Below, in pieces: positions 47,601 to 60,525 of a stretch of 64,000 bases of DNA (positions are counted from its first letter, which is position 1; every line of letters starts with the position of its first letter). The position numbers and the translations under genes were made by a program. This DNA is from Cocos nucifera (lineage: Eukaryota; Streptophyta; Magnoliopsida; Arecales; Arecaceae). The DNA is taken from assembly GCA_006176705.1 (NCBI GenBank), contig QRFJ01000048.1:721221-785220 (forward strand), written 5' to 3'. A model generated the notes under the pieces. That model ran no database searches. It was not told the DNA's origin and worked only from the letters and a program-made list of their open reading frames with translations.

Positions 47601-48190
47601 ATTCATCATAAAATCCATAAACTTGGGTAATCTGCAATTCAATAAACTATTTCAGTCAAAACTCTGCAAATTTAGCACCAAAATTTAATTATTGATTATA
47701 GACTACTTAAGACCAAAATGAAGTGCTAGGAATTATATTTAGGTTTTAGCTCATTACTTCAGTTTTGGTTAAAATGATGTCAATAAAAAACTCAAACTAC
47801 GTACCTGACGACTCTCATGGTTTCCCCTAAGGATGGTAATTCGTTGCGGATATCGCACCTTCAGGGCTACCAATAGCTGTCAATTGAAACAATCAGTATG
47901 CTACCAAATTCTATGAACCGACACGACAAAATGACAATCTAAAAATGGCATGCAATTTACCGTAACAGTTTCAACAGAATAGTACCCACGGTCTACATAA
48001 TCGCCCATAAATAAGTAATTCGTATCTGGACACTACAAGTAATTGGGAAAAAAAAGGGTATTGTCAGCAACAATTGCTAATACAAGGAGAATTTTGACTT
48101 CCAGATTTTTAAGCAATTACAACATGTCAAAGAGTGCTTAACTTAGGGAAAAAATGGTTATAGTTAATAATTAATGCAATCGAAACATGG

Positions 48191-48247
<57 letters not shown>

Positions 48248-51200
48248 CCTTCCCTCCAATTCGAAATAGTTCCGCAAGATCATGAAATTGCCCATGAATG
48301 TCACCACATATTGTTACAGGGCTTTTCACAGGCTGCAATACCCAAAGTATGATAGTTTAGTTTCAAAACAGAAATAACTGATTTTAAGTTTGCAGTAAGA
48401 TTGGAAATTCCAATAATTTAAGTGTGAATCAACAACTGCACAACTTAAGAGAAAAACTGATCATATGAATTTTGAAGTTCAAGAATCTATTCGTAGAACA
48501 CTATTTACCTTAAAAATTCAACAAACATTAAGAAAAGACAAAAACAGCACTTCCAACACATAATCAGAAGATTGAATCATAAATAAGATCAAAATATTTT
48601 CAAAAGATGTTATTTGACAAATAACATTCCACATAAGCTCATCCCATTCATAAATCAACTCATGATCATCAAATATTAGCCTCTAATTTCACTGACTTTA
48701 AGGAATCCAGGTCTGGTACAATTTAAGGTCTCAACATCATTTAAACTTCATCCTCAATGAAACATCAAAAAATGGAACAATAATTGCGGATATAACAGCC
48801 ACTTCCAATACTTCCAATGGCAATGGCTCATCATGGATGCATTGACACCAAAACAGGTGCTTTTCCTTATAGCATTCGAGGCAAGCAATTGAATCGAAAG
48901 ATTGCAAAAAAAAAGAAACAAAGAGATTGCATAACAACGGAAGCATACTACATCCCAACAAACAGGGAGAGTAATGTTATTCCTTTGTTTCTATAATAAA
49001 CAGAGATACATTACTTACAGAGTAGGCTCACAACAGAATGGGCAAGAAGAGCCTGGATGTTCTAGTGTAAAATCTATGGTGCATCTGCATAAAAACCATG
49101 TTACAGCCTAAAATACAGCTTAATCTAAAGAAGATTGATCAAGAAAGTCAAAGTTGCCATATCAATCTAAACAAATTTGAGAACTAGTTGATCAGCATAA
49201 ACTTTTTTAACAGAAATTTTTTGAAACATCACTTTCGTCAGTTATTACATCACAAATTAAGTGTATAAGCTGACAAAATATTTGCCCCATCACGAAAGTG
49301 CAACGAATGGATAGAAAAGGAAATTTTGTATTTTCAACCTTATCCAAACTTCCCCTTCCAATCCAACAATATGATTCTTCCATACTGTCTCACCTAGTTT
49401 ATATACCCTATATTTAAAAGCAAAGAAAAAAAATTAAAAAGGTGAAGAGTATTGACGGTAAACATGATCTACACAAAAGTGCATCTGGACTCAATCCCTT
49501 ATTTGAAACATGAACAAATAGGAAAGCCTCACAAAAAGATATTGATCAAGCAATAATAAACAATAAGTAGGCCTTGCCTGAACATTGCTCTCTTCCATCA
49601 AGATTTCTTTTGCCTTCTCACATAACACCCTAACCTGCATGATAGAGATTTTAGAAAATTTGAAAGCTAAGTAAAGCCTACATTTTAAGTGACAAAGTTG
49701 AATTCGGATTTTTAATAATAATAATAATAAAAAAAAAAAGAACTGCTGTTACTGAATTGGGTATATAACAGACATTGCAATGCATAATTAAGTAAAAGGC
49801 AATGATAAAGTCACCTGATATTTTTTCACTAATTCACATATTCTTAAAAATTTTGGGATGTAATCTGAAAAAGAGAGATGTAGAAGAAACAACAGACTTT
49901 CTTCCTACATATTAGTGGAAGAACCAAAGGGTATAAATTTCATATTCTTTCAGGTTCTGTTCAGTTGCCGAGCCACATTATTTTGGAGGCTATCTCCCAC
50001 ACAAGTGGGAAGGCCTGAGTGGAAGAAAAGGAAGGGATTAGGAAGACAGTTGATCAGAAAGGGATTAGGAAGGCACTTGATTGATCACAAACTCCCATTA
50101 TTTCTTAAAATATCACCATTATTTGATGGGTGATAATATGTCAACAAATCACAAGACTGCCGAATTTATAGAATTAGGTTCTCTTACTCTGCCATCTTCG
50201 CCAAGCCAATTCCACCCGTATCACACATATCACATGAGTACAATGGTCAAGCATCCAAACAAGTGTTGGTCTCAATAAACACAAATTGATGGGGAGGATA
50301 TAGTCAAACATTGGGACAGGTGTACGGATGAAATTAGGATTCTGGAGTCTCTGAGACAAAGGGTGGTGGTGAAAAAGCAAGAGATCATTTTACGATGAAG
50401 AAACAACAACAAGTGCAGCTATGTGGGTTGTAAGAATAATATCATACACCAAAAGACATGTTTGGTGCTTGGGATAGATTGCATAATGCAAGTAACTATA
50501 AACTTGTTACCCATGGAATGCACAAAAAAAAAAAAAAGAGGAACAAGGAATAATAACAAGGGAAATTTGTCAACATGAGATATACTTTGGAGAGGGTTTG
50601 GTCTTTTGTGTTCGCAGTGGTGAGATGCCATTTAACAAGTCAATGAGTGGAAACAAAGGCTACCAAGGCATGCATCCCGGAGCTTAAGGCAAAAGGGTAA
50701 TCAAGTGGGTTTAGGAACAAGGATGTATGGGAAAGAAAAACAAGAAGGATTCTCCCACATATGGCTCATTATGGATTGTTAAGAATTGTGCTATAGTGAA
50801 GGAAAAATCATCCAACTAATAACTTGTTTGCTTGGGTTGAAATTTGACAAGGTATGGTGGACTTGAATGAAAAGTGCAGCCCCTTGCGTAGAAAAGATTT
50901 GTATTAAGTCATACAGGGTTTTATGGTGTGATGGGATTGTTTGGTAGTCTAATCAGCTTCTTTTTCAGTGGTTATTCAGGCCACTAAGAAAGCCTGATGA
51001 AGACCACCCTTTTGTGGTATAAAGTGGGTTGGTGTGAAAGACAAATTTCAGATCTAAAATTTTTTGAGTGAATGGGTGTTGGTCAAGATCTTAATTAAAG
51101 GTATTCAAAAAGTTGGACTCTAGTTTCATGCTTCAAGGGGTTTCTAAAGCCCTACGGATGTTAATAAGCATGGTAATAACGATAGAGACCTTAAAGAGGA

Positions 51201-53262
51201 TAGAGAAGGTTGAAGGGTTATTGATTAAGTGGCATAAAGTCCGTTGACTATGATCTGGGATCCTGTATGAGTGTAGGTTTTAAGGATCCTGAACAATTAA
51301 GACTCACCAAAATATGATTATGGACGTCAAAATCCTCAAGTCCTAGTAAGGAAGGTCCACCATGCAGGTGAAAAAAATTGGCTATGGGAGCTATCTAAGA
51401 TCATCTGATATATTCAGGGCCCCTTTCAGATAGATTTAACATACGAACTCTCAACGTAAGGTCTTGTTGGCATTGGAGGGAGATCTAGAGCTCCTAAAAG
51501 TTGATGTCCTAAAAAAATTGCAGATTGAAATTTAACATGAGCCATTTACAACTCCCCCACTTCTCATGACATTTACCCTCTCGGTTCATGATGCCTGAGA
51601 GTTCCAAGATAGATTATACAAGGCAAAAGCACAAGATCAAGTATTCATATTAATTTTCTCGGCCCACTTAGTGCCCACATGAGGCCCCATGGATGGCATC
51701 ATGTGCTATCCTGTTGTATCTGCAACTTAATTAAAATTGAATCAAGGGATGGAAAGAATGCAGCAAGTTAATAATGTTTTCCACTACGAACATATAGTCT
51801 ACATATGTCAACTCTTTAAATATGTAAATACCAATCTACCACATTGTCACTAGTATGGCACATATTATGTTCAGTTGTCTTTTTAAAATAGATCCATACT
51901 CTTCAATTTTTTATGCAACAGGCAGTAAATTGTGGAAAACAAATACATGCATTACTTATACAGGCAATACTTTTACTTAAATATTTGAAGCAACCTTCTA
52001 TTTATCCAGATAAGTAGGTAGAATAAAGCAATTATACGTATTCAACAAAATTACTTAGTTCACCACCAGGCAATTATAATTAACGCACTAGAGCACAATA
52101 GAATGTGTTTATTATTATAAACTATCAACAAACTCCATTGGACTATACATGTATAATGGCATCGATCAGTATAATGAAACAGAAAATGGAGCAAGTATGT
52201 GCTTCAAAATAATATAAATTCATATGATGCTTATGTGGTAATTTAGCATAAAAATAACATATCGTTCATTCTACTGCACCAAGCATCTTTCAAGCTAGTG
52301 CACTACCTAATTGTAAAACCAGATTGATATAACGGACTCATGCAGCAACTGCACACATATGCATGAACACATGTGTACAAGCATGTCCACATGCATACAT
52401 ATATATTCAAATTTATGTTGTCTCCACGAGCATCAAAAAAAAAAAACCCTCCATAAAATAGAGCAGAAACTCTATCTTCACCAAGAGAAGATCCTGTTTG
52501 ACATCTCTCGATGTACTTTTTAAGCAATAATTAGTTTCAAACAAAGAAATATGCAGGTGGTTAAAAACATAAGAACCCTCCTTCGCGTTAGGATCACTGA
52601 TTTAATTCCAGATGTGCCACGAGAACGGCATAAACTATCCAAAGGATGCGAGTCAATTATGTTAGTAAAAACATAAAGTATGCAAAAAAGGATGGGAACC
52701 ATTTATGTTAATAAAAACGATGACACCTGACGGCAAGAAATTCACGGATTTAACTTAAATCCGCCAACCAAAGAAGATACCAGTGAGTGGAAAAGACTTT
52801 TTCCTCCACATCGGATCCAAACGTCACTCTTCCATCCAACTCTTGCAATAAAAGGAAAAATCTTTTAACAGATCCACCAAATCCACCCATAATTCCAACC
52901 AAAAAAAAGCCCCAATCTCTTCCGAAAGCGCAGTCTCCCTTTTAAAAAAAATTAAAAATTAAAAAAAAAACTTTGAAACGTGATCTGTTCGCAGATCGCA
53001 CTAAACAAACCTCGTTTTCCGCCGGAAAACACTCGCACCAGCCCAGATCCGTCGAAACCCCGCCCCGATTCGAGCACCAACGACAAGAATCAAAAAGACA
53101 ACAAGGAAAACATCCACCTAAGTGAAATCCTTTCGAGATTAGGAATGGAGAAACGGAGAAAAAGAGAACCTCTTGTTCTGATAGGGGCTTGCACTGCATG
53201 AGCTGCGCAATCTGCTCGTCAAGGTTGCCATGTGAGCTCGCCGGTGCCGGATTCGCGCTCAT
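43764..53262 (-). CDS. PP2A: Serine/threonine protein phosphatase PP2A catalytic subunit, 313 aa
   Basis: This is the catalytic C subunit, which joins scaffold A and regulatory B subunits. Exons in minus order: 53262-53170, 49634-49578, 48332-48249, 48032-47961, 47876-47805, 47631-47591, 46494-46428, 45321-45130, 45055-44966, 44763-44656 and 43829-43764, together 942 nt. The N-terminus MSANPAPASSHGNLDEQIAQ fits plant subfamily II. The metal-binding motifs are all present: GDIHG (60-64), GDYVDRG (88-94), GNHE (120-123), HGG (171-173) and RAH (243-245). The C-terminal tail ends TPDYFL, keeping the Tyr and methylated Leu used for holoenzyme control. Residue 198 is Ala where the family usually has Pro (EGPMCDLL). 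Intron 2 has a GC donor (CAG|GCAAGG); the others are GT-AG. The length equals the family norm and no lesion is seen. Confidence 0.97.
44604..44650. repeat. (GA)n / (CT)n microsatellite beside the exon 10 donor of PP2A
   Basis: About 23 dinucleotides. On the gene strand the intron begins GTAGATCTCTCTC, so the CT run starts within about six bases of the 5' splice site. Confidence 0.9.
48193..48244. repeat. (GA)n / (CT)n microsatellite beside the exon 3 donor of PP2A
   Basis: About 26 dinucleotides. On the gene strand the intron begins GTAATCTCTCTC, so the CT run again starts about five bases after the donor GT. Confidence 0.9.
49635..53169 (-). other. Long first intron of PP2A, no gene recognised inside
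   Basis: 3.5 kb. Bases 49900-51600 are less AT-biased than the rest and read like an inserted, decayed sequence, but I find no terminal repeats, target duplication or coding motif. Short frames at 49915-50380 have no known product. Confidence 0.4.
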
Positions 53263-53500
53263 CTTCGCCTCCAGCTCGCGCGACGCCGCCGCGGGAACGA
53301 AACCCTAACCCCAGATGTCACCGCCTAGAGATCTCAATCCTCTCTCTCTCGGGGCTTCGAAGGCGAGGTGGCGAAGGGGGGAAAGAGGCAGAGAAGAGGA
53401 GAGGATCGCTCAGAGCCAGAGAAACTAAGAAAAAGAAAGAACCCCCGCCCTCCCCTCCCGTGGTCACTTTATTTGTGCCGCTCGCGTTGGAGAAAAGAAA
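53263..53500 (-). promoter_or_regulatory. PP2A 5' leader and core promoter region
   Basis: The minus strand upstream of the ATG is CT-rich, as plant leaders often are. A telo-box (AAACCCTAA, plus strand 53300-53308) lies 38 bases upstream of the start codon. A weak TATA-like AAATAAAG is found on the minus strand near 53466-53473. The transcription start is not fixed by the sequence. Confidence 0.4.
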
Positions 53501-56434
53501 ATCCTAATCGAAAACAAAATTAGAAAGCCCGAACCGGGATCGGCTCCCTCTGATCGAGCAGCATATCCATGCACCTGTAGACGTGTCAACTAGTCAGTGG
53601 GGAGGACAAACCTATTTATTACTTGCACCAGGTCTAATGGACCACGCCAAATCCCACGGTGGATAACACACCACGCTACCTCTTGTATTTCACCAACCAC
53701 CATTGCGCGTTATCCACCCTGCAAACGCACCGAGACTTCCGCTGGACCATTTGGACCTGGTCCATACAATAATTTCTCAGAAGACTTTAAGTTAACTATT
53801 TTGAGAAATTATTGATTATGATCATTGCATCATATATCTTGAATCATCTGATAAGAAACATTACATCATTCAGAAAAATAATTTTTTTATTCAAAATAAT
53901 AAATATTATCAACTAATCAACCATAATTAATAATAAAAAAATTTTCATCCAAAATTTTTAATAAAATTTAAAAAATAATACATATTTTTTCAGATGCAGT
54001 AACCTCGGGTTGGATGGTTCAAAATATATATAGAGTAAAATAGATCTAAGCAATAATTTCTCGAATCAACTGAGACACTGGGACCCATCTCGTGCATCGG
54101 CAAAAGGCCGTTTGAGAGGAACCAATTCACGTCTGTGTTTGGTAGCGGCAGCGTGCAGTTGGAGGTTGGTCCTTTAGGGGGCTCTCTCTCTCTTCCCCGT
54201 AGATTCTCTTGGATTCTAGAGCTTTGGGTTGTTGAATGGGGGGCTACAAGGGATTGGCGAACGGCCCATCCTTACGTTTTCTGCCAAGGGATCAAACAAG
54301 AAGGGCATGTGCTGCATCTACCATTGCCTCGCAATCATGTACGTTCTGGTTCGTCACATTTACTACAAGCCTTTGTGGAGCCCTGAAACGTTCTTGTGAG
54401 CTTGTGATTACTGTTGAACTCTGTTTTATTTTTAAGTTAATTAATTGGATGTGCAAGTTCTGTGATAATATGGTATCGTATGCGAATCTTTTCCAAGTCA
54501 AATGAAGAATTAGCCTGAAAAAATATATATGATGAACTAAGAGCTTGTGTTTTCATCACACGCATGAAGGGTTTGCTTGGACTTTCTTCCTTCCATGAAT
54601 TAGTAATTACCACTATTGCTCTTTATTATCTATTATTGTCATCATTTTCTGATAGATGCCATGTTAAACTTTTCTCTCTTTTTTTTTTTTTGGTTTATAG
54701 GCAATTTTGGGCTATGAAAGAACGTGTCGCTTGCAATTCAAGTAAATATATTATAATGTTATTTTTCGTGTGCAACTGCTGAATTGGGCAAATGTTGATC
54801 CTATTTGTCTTTCCATCCATGTTTGATAAAATTTATGAAAGATTTAAAAGGTCATGATCTTTGATCAAGGAGCATATGGAAACATATGTTAGCACCGAAC
54901 GTCTGTAGCCCACATGAGAATGCAATTTGTGTGCGACTAGCCCAAGTGCATCCGAACCTCAGCTCCAATAGTCTAATCACTGAGAGGCTCTATTAATTAG
55001 TAGCTCACCCTTTTCCATCTAATTTTAAACATCTCCAACAACAACTTGCAATTCGATTTCATGAACGTGTCTGGTTACCGCCAACCATCTACCATCATGG
55101 TCCAAAATTCTCAAAATGGAGTCAACATGTGTGCCCCCCAACTTTGTATGCTTAAAAACTTAACTCATTGCATCTAATAGAGACGAAGATCTACTTCATC
55201 ATAAACCATTCAAAAGGTGGTGATATACTGATTAATAAATTAGCATATTGATTTTTCATTTTAACTGCTGGTATGATTTTAGACGGTCACATGAGTCTAG
55301 AAATCATTTTGATTTTAAGTGATCATATGATTTTAGGAAGCACGTAACAATCCATAAATTTTGTTTTTGTCAGCACGATCCTATTATATTTTTCTTTGTT
55401 AGCATAATTAATTATGTATCGATTTATATTATTTTTTTTTGTATGGAGTATGTAGGCTTATATATATATATATAATCATTGAGATATCCTGAATATGACT
55501 GAAACAAAAATAATAAAGCCCTATTCTTTTTTTTTAAAAAAATATTATTCTATAAATATTTTATCATGATACTAGAGCCTTCAATTACTTAAATATGAAA
55601 TCATCATGTTGTAGATGTTGTTGCCATATTTACAAGCCTTAAAGATTCTCATTGCAAAACAATCAATCTATACTTTCCTATAGATTCTCTATGTTTTAGC
55701 AGTTTTATAGATTTTCTATTTTTTGATAGATTAATAACCAAATATCCTTTATTTTTTGATGAATCCGTAGTTTCTCTTTATCATTTTTCTTCATACGTTC
55801 GGATTTTCAATCATTTCTCCTCATCATTGCTTGATAAACTTCTGTTTCCGCTACTTTCTTATTGAACATTAGCCTTTTCTTACATAATATTTTTGTTTGT
55901 AAGAATTATCGGCCTTCGACCGCTTTCTATTTGAGCATTGATTTTTTTTTCCTATGGTGTTTTTGTATGCAAAGATCATTAGCCACATTCATTTTGAGTG
56001 CTAGCATTTATTACAATCACCATGTTTTGTGTATCTTCTCATAATTACATCATTAGATATGTTAATCTGCCATATTAATTTCTGAATTGCCATGTCAACT
56101 TTTGATATATTAAATTAGCTTATGAGTTGCCATGATATTTCTTAATTTGCCACATCAATCTCGATGATGCTATGTTAGCTCCCAATTTATTACATCAATT
56201 TATGAGCATATTCATAATCTAATTTTTAAACTCAAGTTGACACCTACATATCATCTTAAGTTCAAGAAAAGTATTAACATTATTCTGGGGATCACTTAAT
56301 TTTAGATCATATAATTTCAAGAATTATATGATAATTCATAACATTTTTCTTTGCTTATACGATCTCATAATAATATTCTTTGTTAGCATATTTTTATATC
56401 AATCTATATTATTTTTTTATATAAAGTCTTCATA

Positions 56435-56491
<57 letters not shown>

Positions 56492-58865
56492 TGAGATGTA
56501 TCAAATATAGTTAAAATATAGTTAATAAAGTCCCATTTTTTTCTTTTTTTTTTATTTTCCTCTACTTCTATATAAATATTATTATCAAGAATAAATCCTA
56601 AAAATCAAGAAGCAAATTTAAGTCCTTTTTTAATATAATATTTGAATTAAATATTATTTATATGCACAACATGTATAATAAATGGAAGAAATTCTCCTTT
56701 ATTTATATATCCACGTAGTTCAACTACCTCATGGCTGAAAATATTAGGAGATCAACCCAACTCCACCTTGGACCTTCCTCAAATGACTGCATGATAACGA
56801 AAATTTAAATATGATGGTTGCAGCCTTACTTTTCGATGGTTCTTTTGACGAGTGTAACATATTGTAATATTAAATATTTAACATACAGTGGTCCGGGGAA
56901 ACTAATCATAACGGCAAGTCCCAACGATTTGCTTGGGGCCTGTACACAAAAGTCCAATTTATTGAAGGTCATGCGCATTACTATAGTGTCACGCGGTCAT
57001 GTAAAGTTAAGTAACCGTACATCCATTCGACAGTCGAGATGTACCTATCTATATAGATCCAATGATTATACTAGCTGGATCACTCTCTGAGCCGACCGCT
57101 TATTTTATCGGTGACGTCAGCCTCAATCCTGCAAATTAAAAATACAAATGAGCCAAGCTTTTCACGATTCAGTTATTATCAAATTTAAATCATATTTAAA
57201 TAAATTAAATAATTTTTAAAATCAAAATTAAATAATTAAATATTTAATTTTAAAATTTATAAATTTATTTAAATTTATATATTTTTAATAATATTATTTT
57301 ATTTAAAATATATATTAATATATTATCAGTAGGGTCATGTTTGATTTCGAGCTTGAATTTGGATCGATTTCTAGTTTGATGTTGTTGTTATAAAATCGAG
57401 TTAATTTTAAATTTTATTTATTTTTTACCGAATCAAATTTGAGTTTTAGATTAGATTGGTCAAATTGAATTTTGAATTAGTTCAAAGTTTTTAAATGCTT
57501 GAGTGGCACTTATATTTTCAATATTCCTGCTTTCTATCTCTTTTTCTTTTCCATCTCTCTATCTCTTATCATCCGTTTGTTCGCAAAAAAAAAAAATTCT
57601 TCTTAAGAAGTAATTTTTTAAAATATTATTTTATAAAAATAAAATTTTAATATGTTTGATTGATCATATAAAAGTAATTTATTGAAGAATAATTTATATT
57701 TGATTGAATAATAATTATTTTAGAAAGATCATGCAGAATATCCATTATATTCTTAATATATATTAGACTATATATTTTTGCTCATAAATTTTACATAAAT
57801 AATAATTATATATTTATAATAATATAATATTAATATATATTATATTATATTAATATAATATTAATATTTTAATATAATAAATTTATTAATATATTAAAAA
57901 TATAATATTATATTTATATAAATATTAGGATAATAATTATATAATATTATATTATTACTATTTAGTAGCTAACTATTCGTGATATTTTATAAAATCTTAG
58001 TTATAGATTTAAAAAATATATTTTGGAAGAGAAAAAACACCATCATTTTTCATTCCATGGTCTGAAGCTATTTGGATTTTATGATATTTTCGTTATGTAA
58101 TGCTCCTCAGTACACTTTGGAACCTCCTTGGTGGGTTCAGGCAGGTGCTCTATTTGTATAGTATTAGGGGTGGGCAAAAATAATTCAGTGGATCAATTTT
58201 TTTGAATTTTTGTAATATCTATTATTGTCTCCCTCTTGAGCCCATATTTTGAGCGATAATTGTGTAGGTCTATAATCCTTTAATTTTATTAATAAAAGCA
58301 TAATTCTTACGATTTCATATTCGAGTATGTTGTCATATCCTTTTCATATTTTTTTATAAGTTTTGCCTTGGTGTCCATTGCTTGGGACATCGGAGAACTA
58401 CACGAATTTAATCATCGGTAGACTAGGCTAAAACCTACGGTACCTATCTCCTTCATGAAAAGGACGTAAATACCTAAAAATCTATATTTTTAGATAATAT
58501 TTAGATAAAAAAATAATTTATCTATATTATTTCATGCATGAAAAAGTTACTTCAAAATTTGTTATTCATGTTATTTTTGTATTACTATTTTCTTAGATAA
58601 GTTAAAAATTTTTCATATTTTTTATAATATTTTTTATATTTTTTAGATTTAGAAAAAATAATTAAATGATGAAAATATTAAAATTAAGGATAAAATATTT
58701 TAGATATAAAATTAAATATTTATTTTTTTAGTTGATGAAAAAAATAATTTAATTATTTTTTAGATTGATAAGATTTTTTTCAATCTTATGGATAAATACT
58801 ATTTAAGATAAATTTTTTATCTTGAAAAATATGGAACATAAGTTAAGCTAATTCTTTCGTAATAT
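53501..58865. other. AT-rich intergenic region without a recognised gene
   Basis: Mostly AT-rich sequence. A 50-bp (TA)n run lies at 56437-56486 and a shorter TA run near 55460. A/T-only stretches occupy 57160-57330 and 57770-58020. Around 54120-54510 the composition is more balanced and two overlapping open frames occur on the plus strand (54135-54386 and 54236-54505), but neither matches a family I know. No LTRs or terminal inverted repeats were found. Confidence 0.4.
56437..56486. repeat. (TA)25 microsatellite
   Basis: An uninterrupted TA run in AT-rich intergenic DNA, with a high tendency to vary in length. Confidence 0.95.
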
Positions 58866-60525
58866 TTAGCAATAAAAGAACCGGCCAAAATGTAAAAAAT
58901 AACTTTTCATGATTTTTTTTTTTTTAATATATATTCTCTCAACCTTTGGTGCCCTAACCAACCTCACCAGGAACTGCCTTTTCCTCTCCACGGAAGCAAA
59001 AGAGGAATTAGCATTGGAGCAGAAAAATAAGCCACTCCCAACCCGAGGTATTTTTTCCCTAGTCTCACTCCGCGAAGGAATAGATCTTAGAATTTTTCCC
59101 GCCCAGGTCTTTCTCCAATCTTTGCTTTCTTCTTTTCTTTTTTTTTTCCCCCGTCTCTTCCTCTTCATAAAACCATGCTCAGGTTTAGATTAAGGTTTTT
59201 ACGTCTTTGGCTTTTGCGTATGTGTTGCTTTTTTTTTTTTGTGTGTGTGTGTGTGTGTTTGTTTTCTGGGTTTTTGAAACCCTCACCGGAGGAATGTAGT
59301 TATATGGGAGTTTTGCTGGTGAATTTTCATATATAAGTCAGCATGTATGATAAAATTTGGAGGCATTCAAGGTTCTAGACTGATTTCCATTAGATAGATT
59401 GGTTCCACCAGCTTCTTGTTCCATGTTGATGTATTTTACCGCACGAAAGAAGAAGCGATGTTCTAATGCACGAAAGAGAAGCGTCTAGTTCGAAAGAAAA
59501 CGAAAACAGGTGCAGTTTTACACAAAAACTAGACCTAATCGCCTAGCATATTTTCTAAAGAAAAGTGTTTACTGTGCCAAGTTAAATTATGGTCGTATCA
59601 TTCCAGGCTAAACTTGGGCAAAGATGATTTTTAGTTTAAGATAAATCCAGGATTGCAAATTGTTAGACGTATTGAAGTAACCGTGGATTAAATTTGACAT
59701 CATTTGGCCCTAGATTTTATATTAGAAGAGAAAAAGTTTATAATTCAAAATGAATGATACACATATATAGTGTAATCGATTATTACCAGGGGCAAAGATG
59801 ATTTTTAGTTTAAGATAAATTCAGAATTGCAAATTGTGAGATATATTGAAATCACCATGGTTTGAATTTGACATCATTTGTCCCTAGATTTATATTAGAA
59901 GAGAAAGTTTTTTATTCGAAATGAATGATACACATGTATGGTATGATCAATTATTACTAGTTTTTTTGAGGAATATGAGTACGCTTTAATACTTTTGGTA
60001 CGAATTCAAATCTCCATCAGTTTCCACTAATATCTAAATGGACTGATAAGATGAATCTTTTTGCCTTTTACAAAACCTCCCTCGTTCTATCATCAAAAGC
60101 TCTCATCATGAAGATCTCTTCTCTTTTTCCGCCTAATTAATCCTTTTCCCCTATCACACATAACAATGTTACCCCTTTATGTTTCTTTTCTGTTTATGTA
60201 ATTTGATTTAACATAACTTATGCAGGATGTGTTAATCGTTAAGTATTGATGCAGGATTTTCATATCCACATTATGATCAGAGTTGATGAATTGGGCATTT
60301 AACTTGAGCAGAGCCACTGCCACTTGAACCCTTCCATTGAATCCAGCCTTCAGTCCATCTTCACTACAGCCCATTATATAATCCCATCCCAAGTCCACTT
60401 AAGCAAGTAAGAACATAGTAGCAAGAAACACTCCGTAAGTCCATGGTCCAAACTCCATACTCGCTAAAAGGGTTGCCAAAAGGGCACCGACTAGGGTGGT
60501 GGCAGCGGCAGCAAGAGTATTAGCT
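58866..60525 (+). other. Region upstream of the Sas10-family gene, with a 174-bp tandem duplication
   Basis: Bases 58960-59270 look like a plant promoter or leader (CT-rich, then a TG microsatellite at about 59241-59258) and could be a distant 5' exon. At 59616-59789 and 59790-59960 there are two copies of a segment starting GGGCAAAGATGATTTTTAGT and ending ATTATTAC(C/T)AG, about ten percent different. No coding region is supported. Confidence 0.5.

Noticed and set aside
49900..51600. Possible inserted transposon in PP2A intron 1
   Set aside because: The composition differs from its surroundings, but no terminal repeats, target duplication or coding motifs were found.
54135..54505. Two plus-strand frames of 83 and 89 codons in a less AT-rich stretch
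   Set aside because: They overlap in different frames, have no recognised domain and no clear promoter or splice support. A non-coding RNA or gene remnant cannot be excluded.
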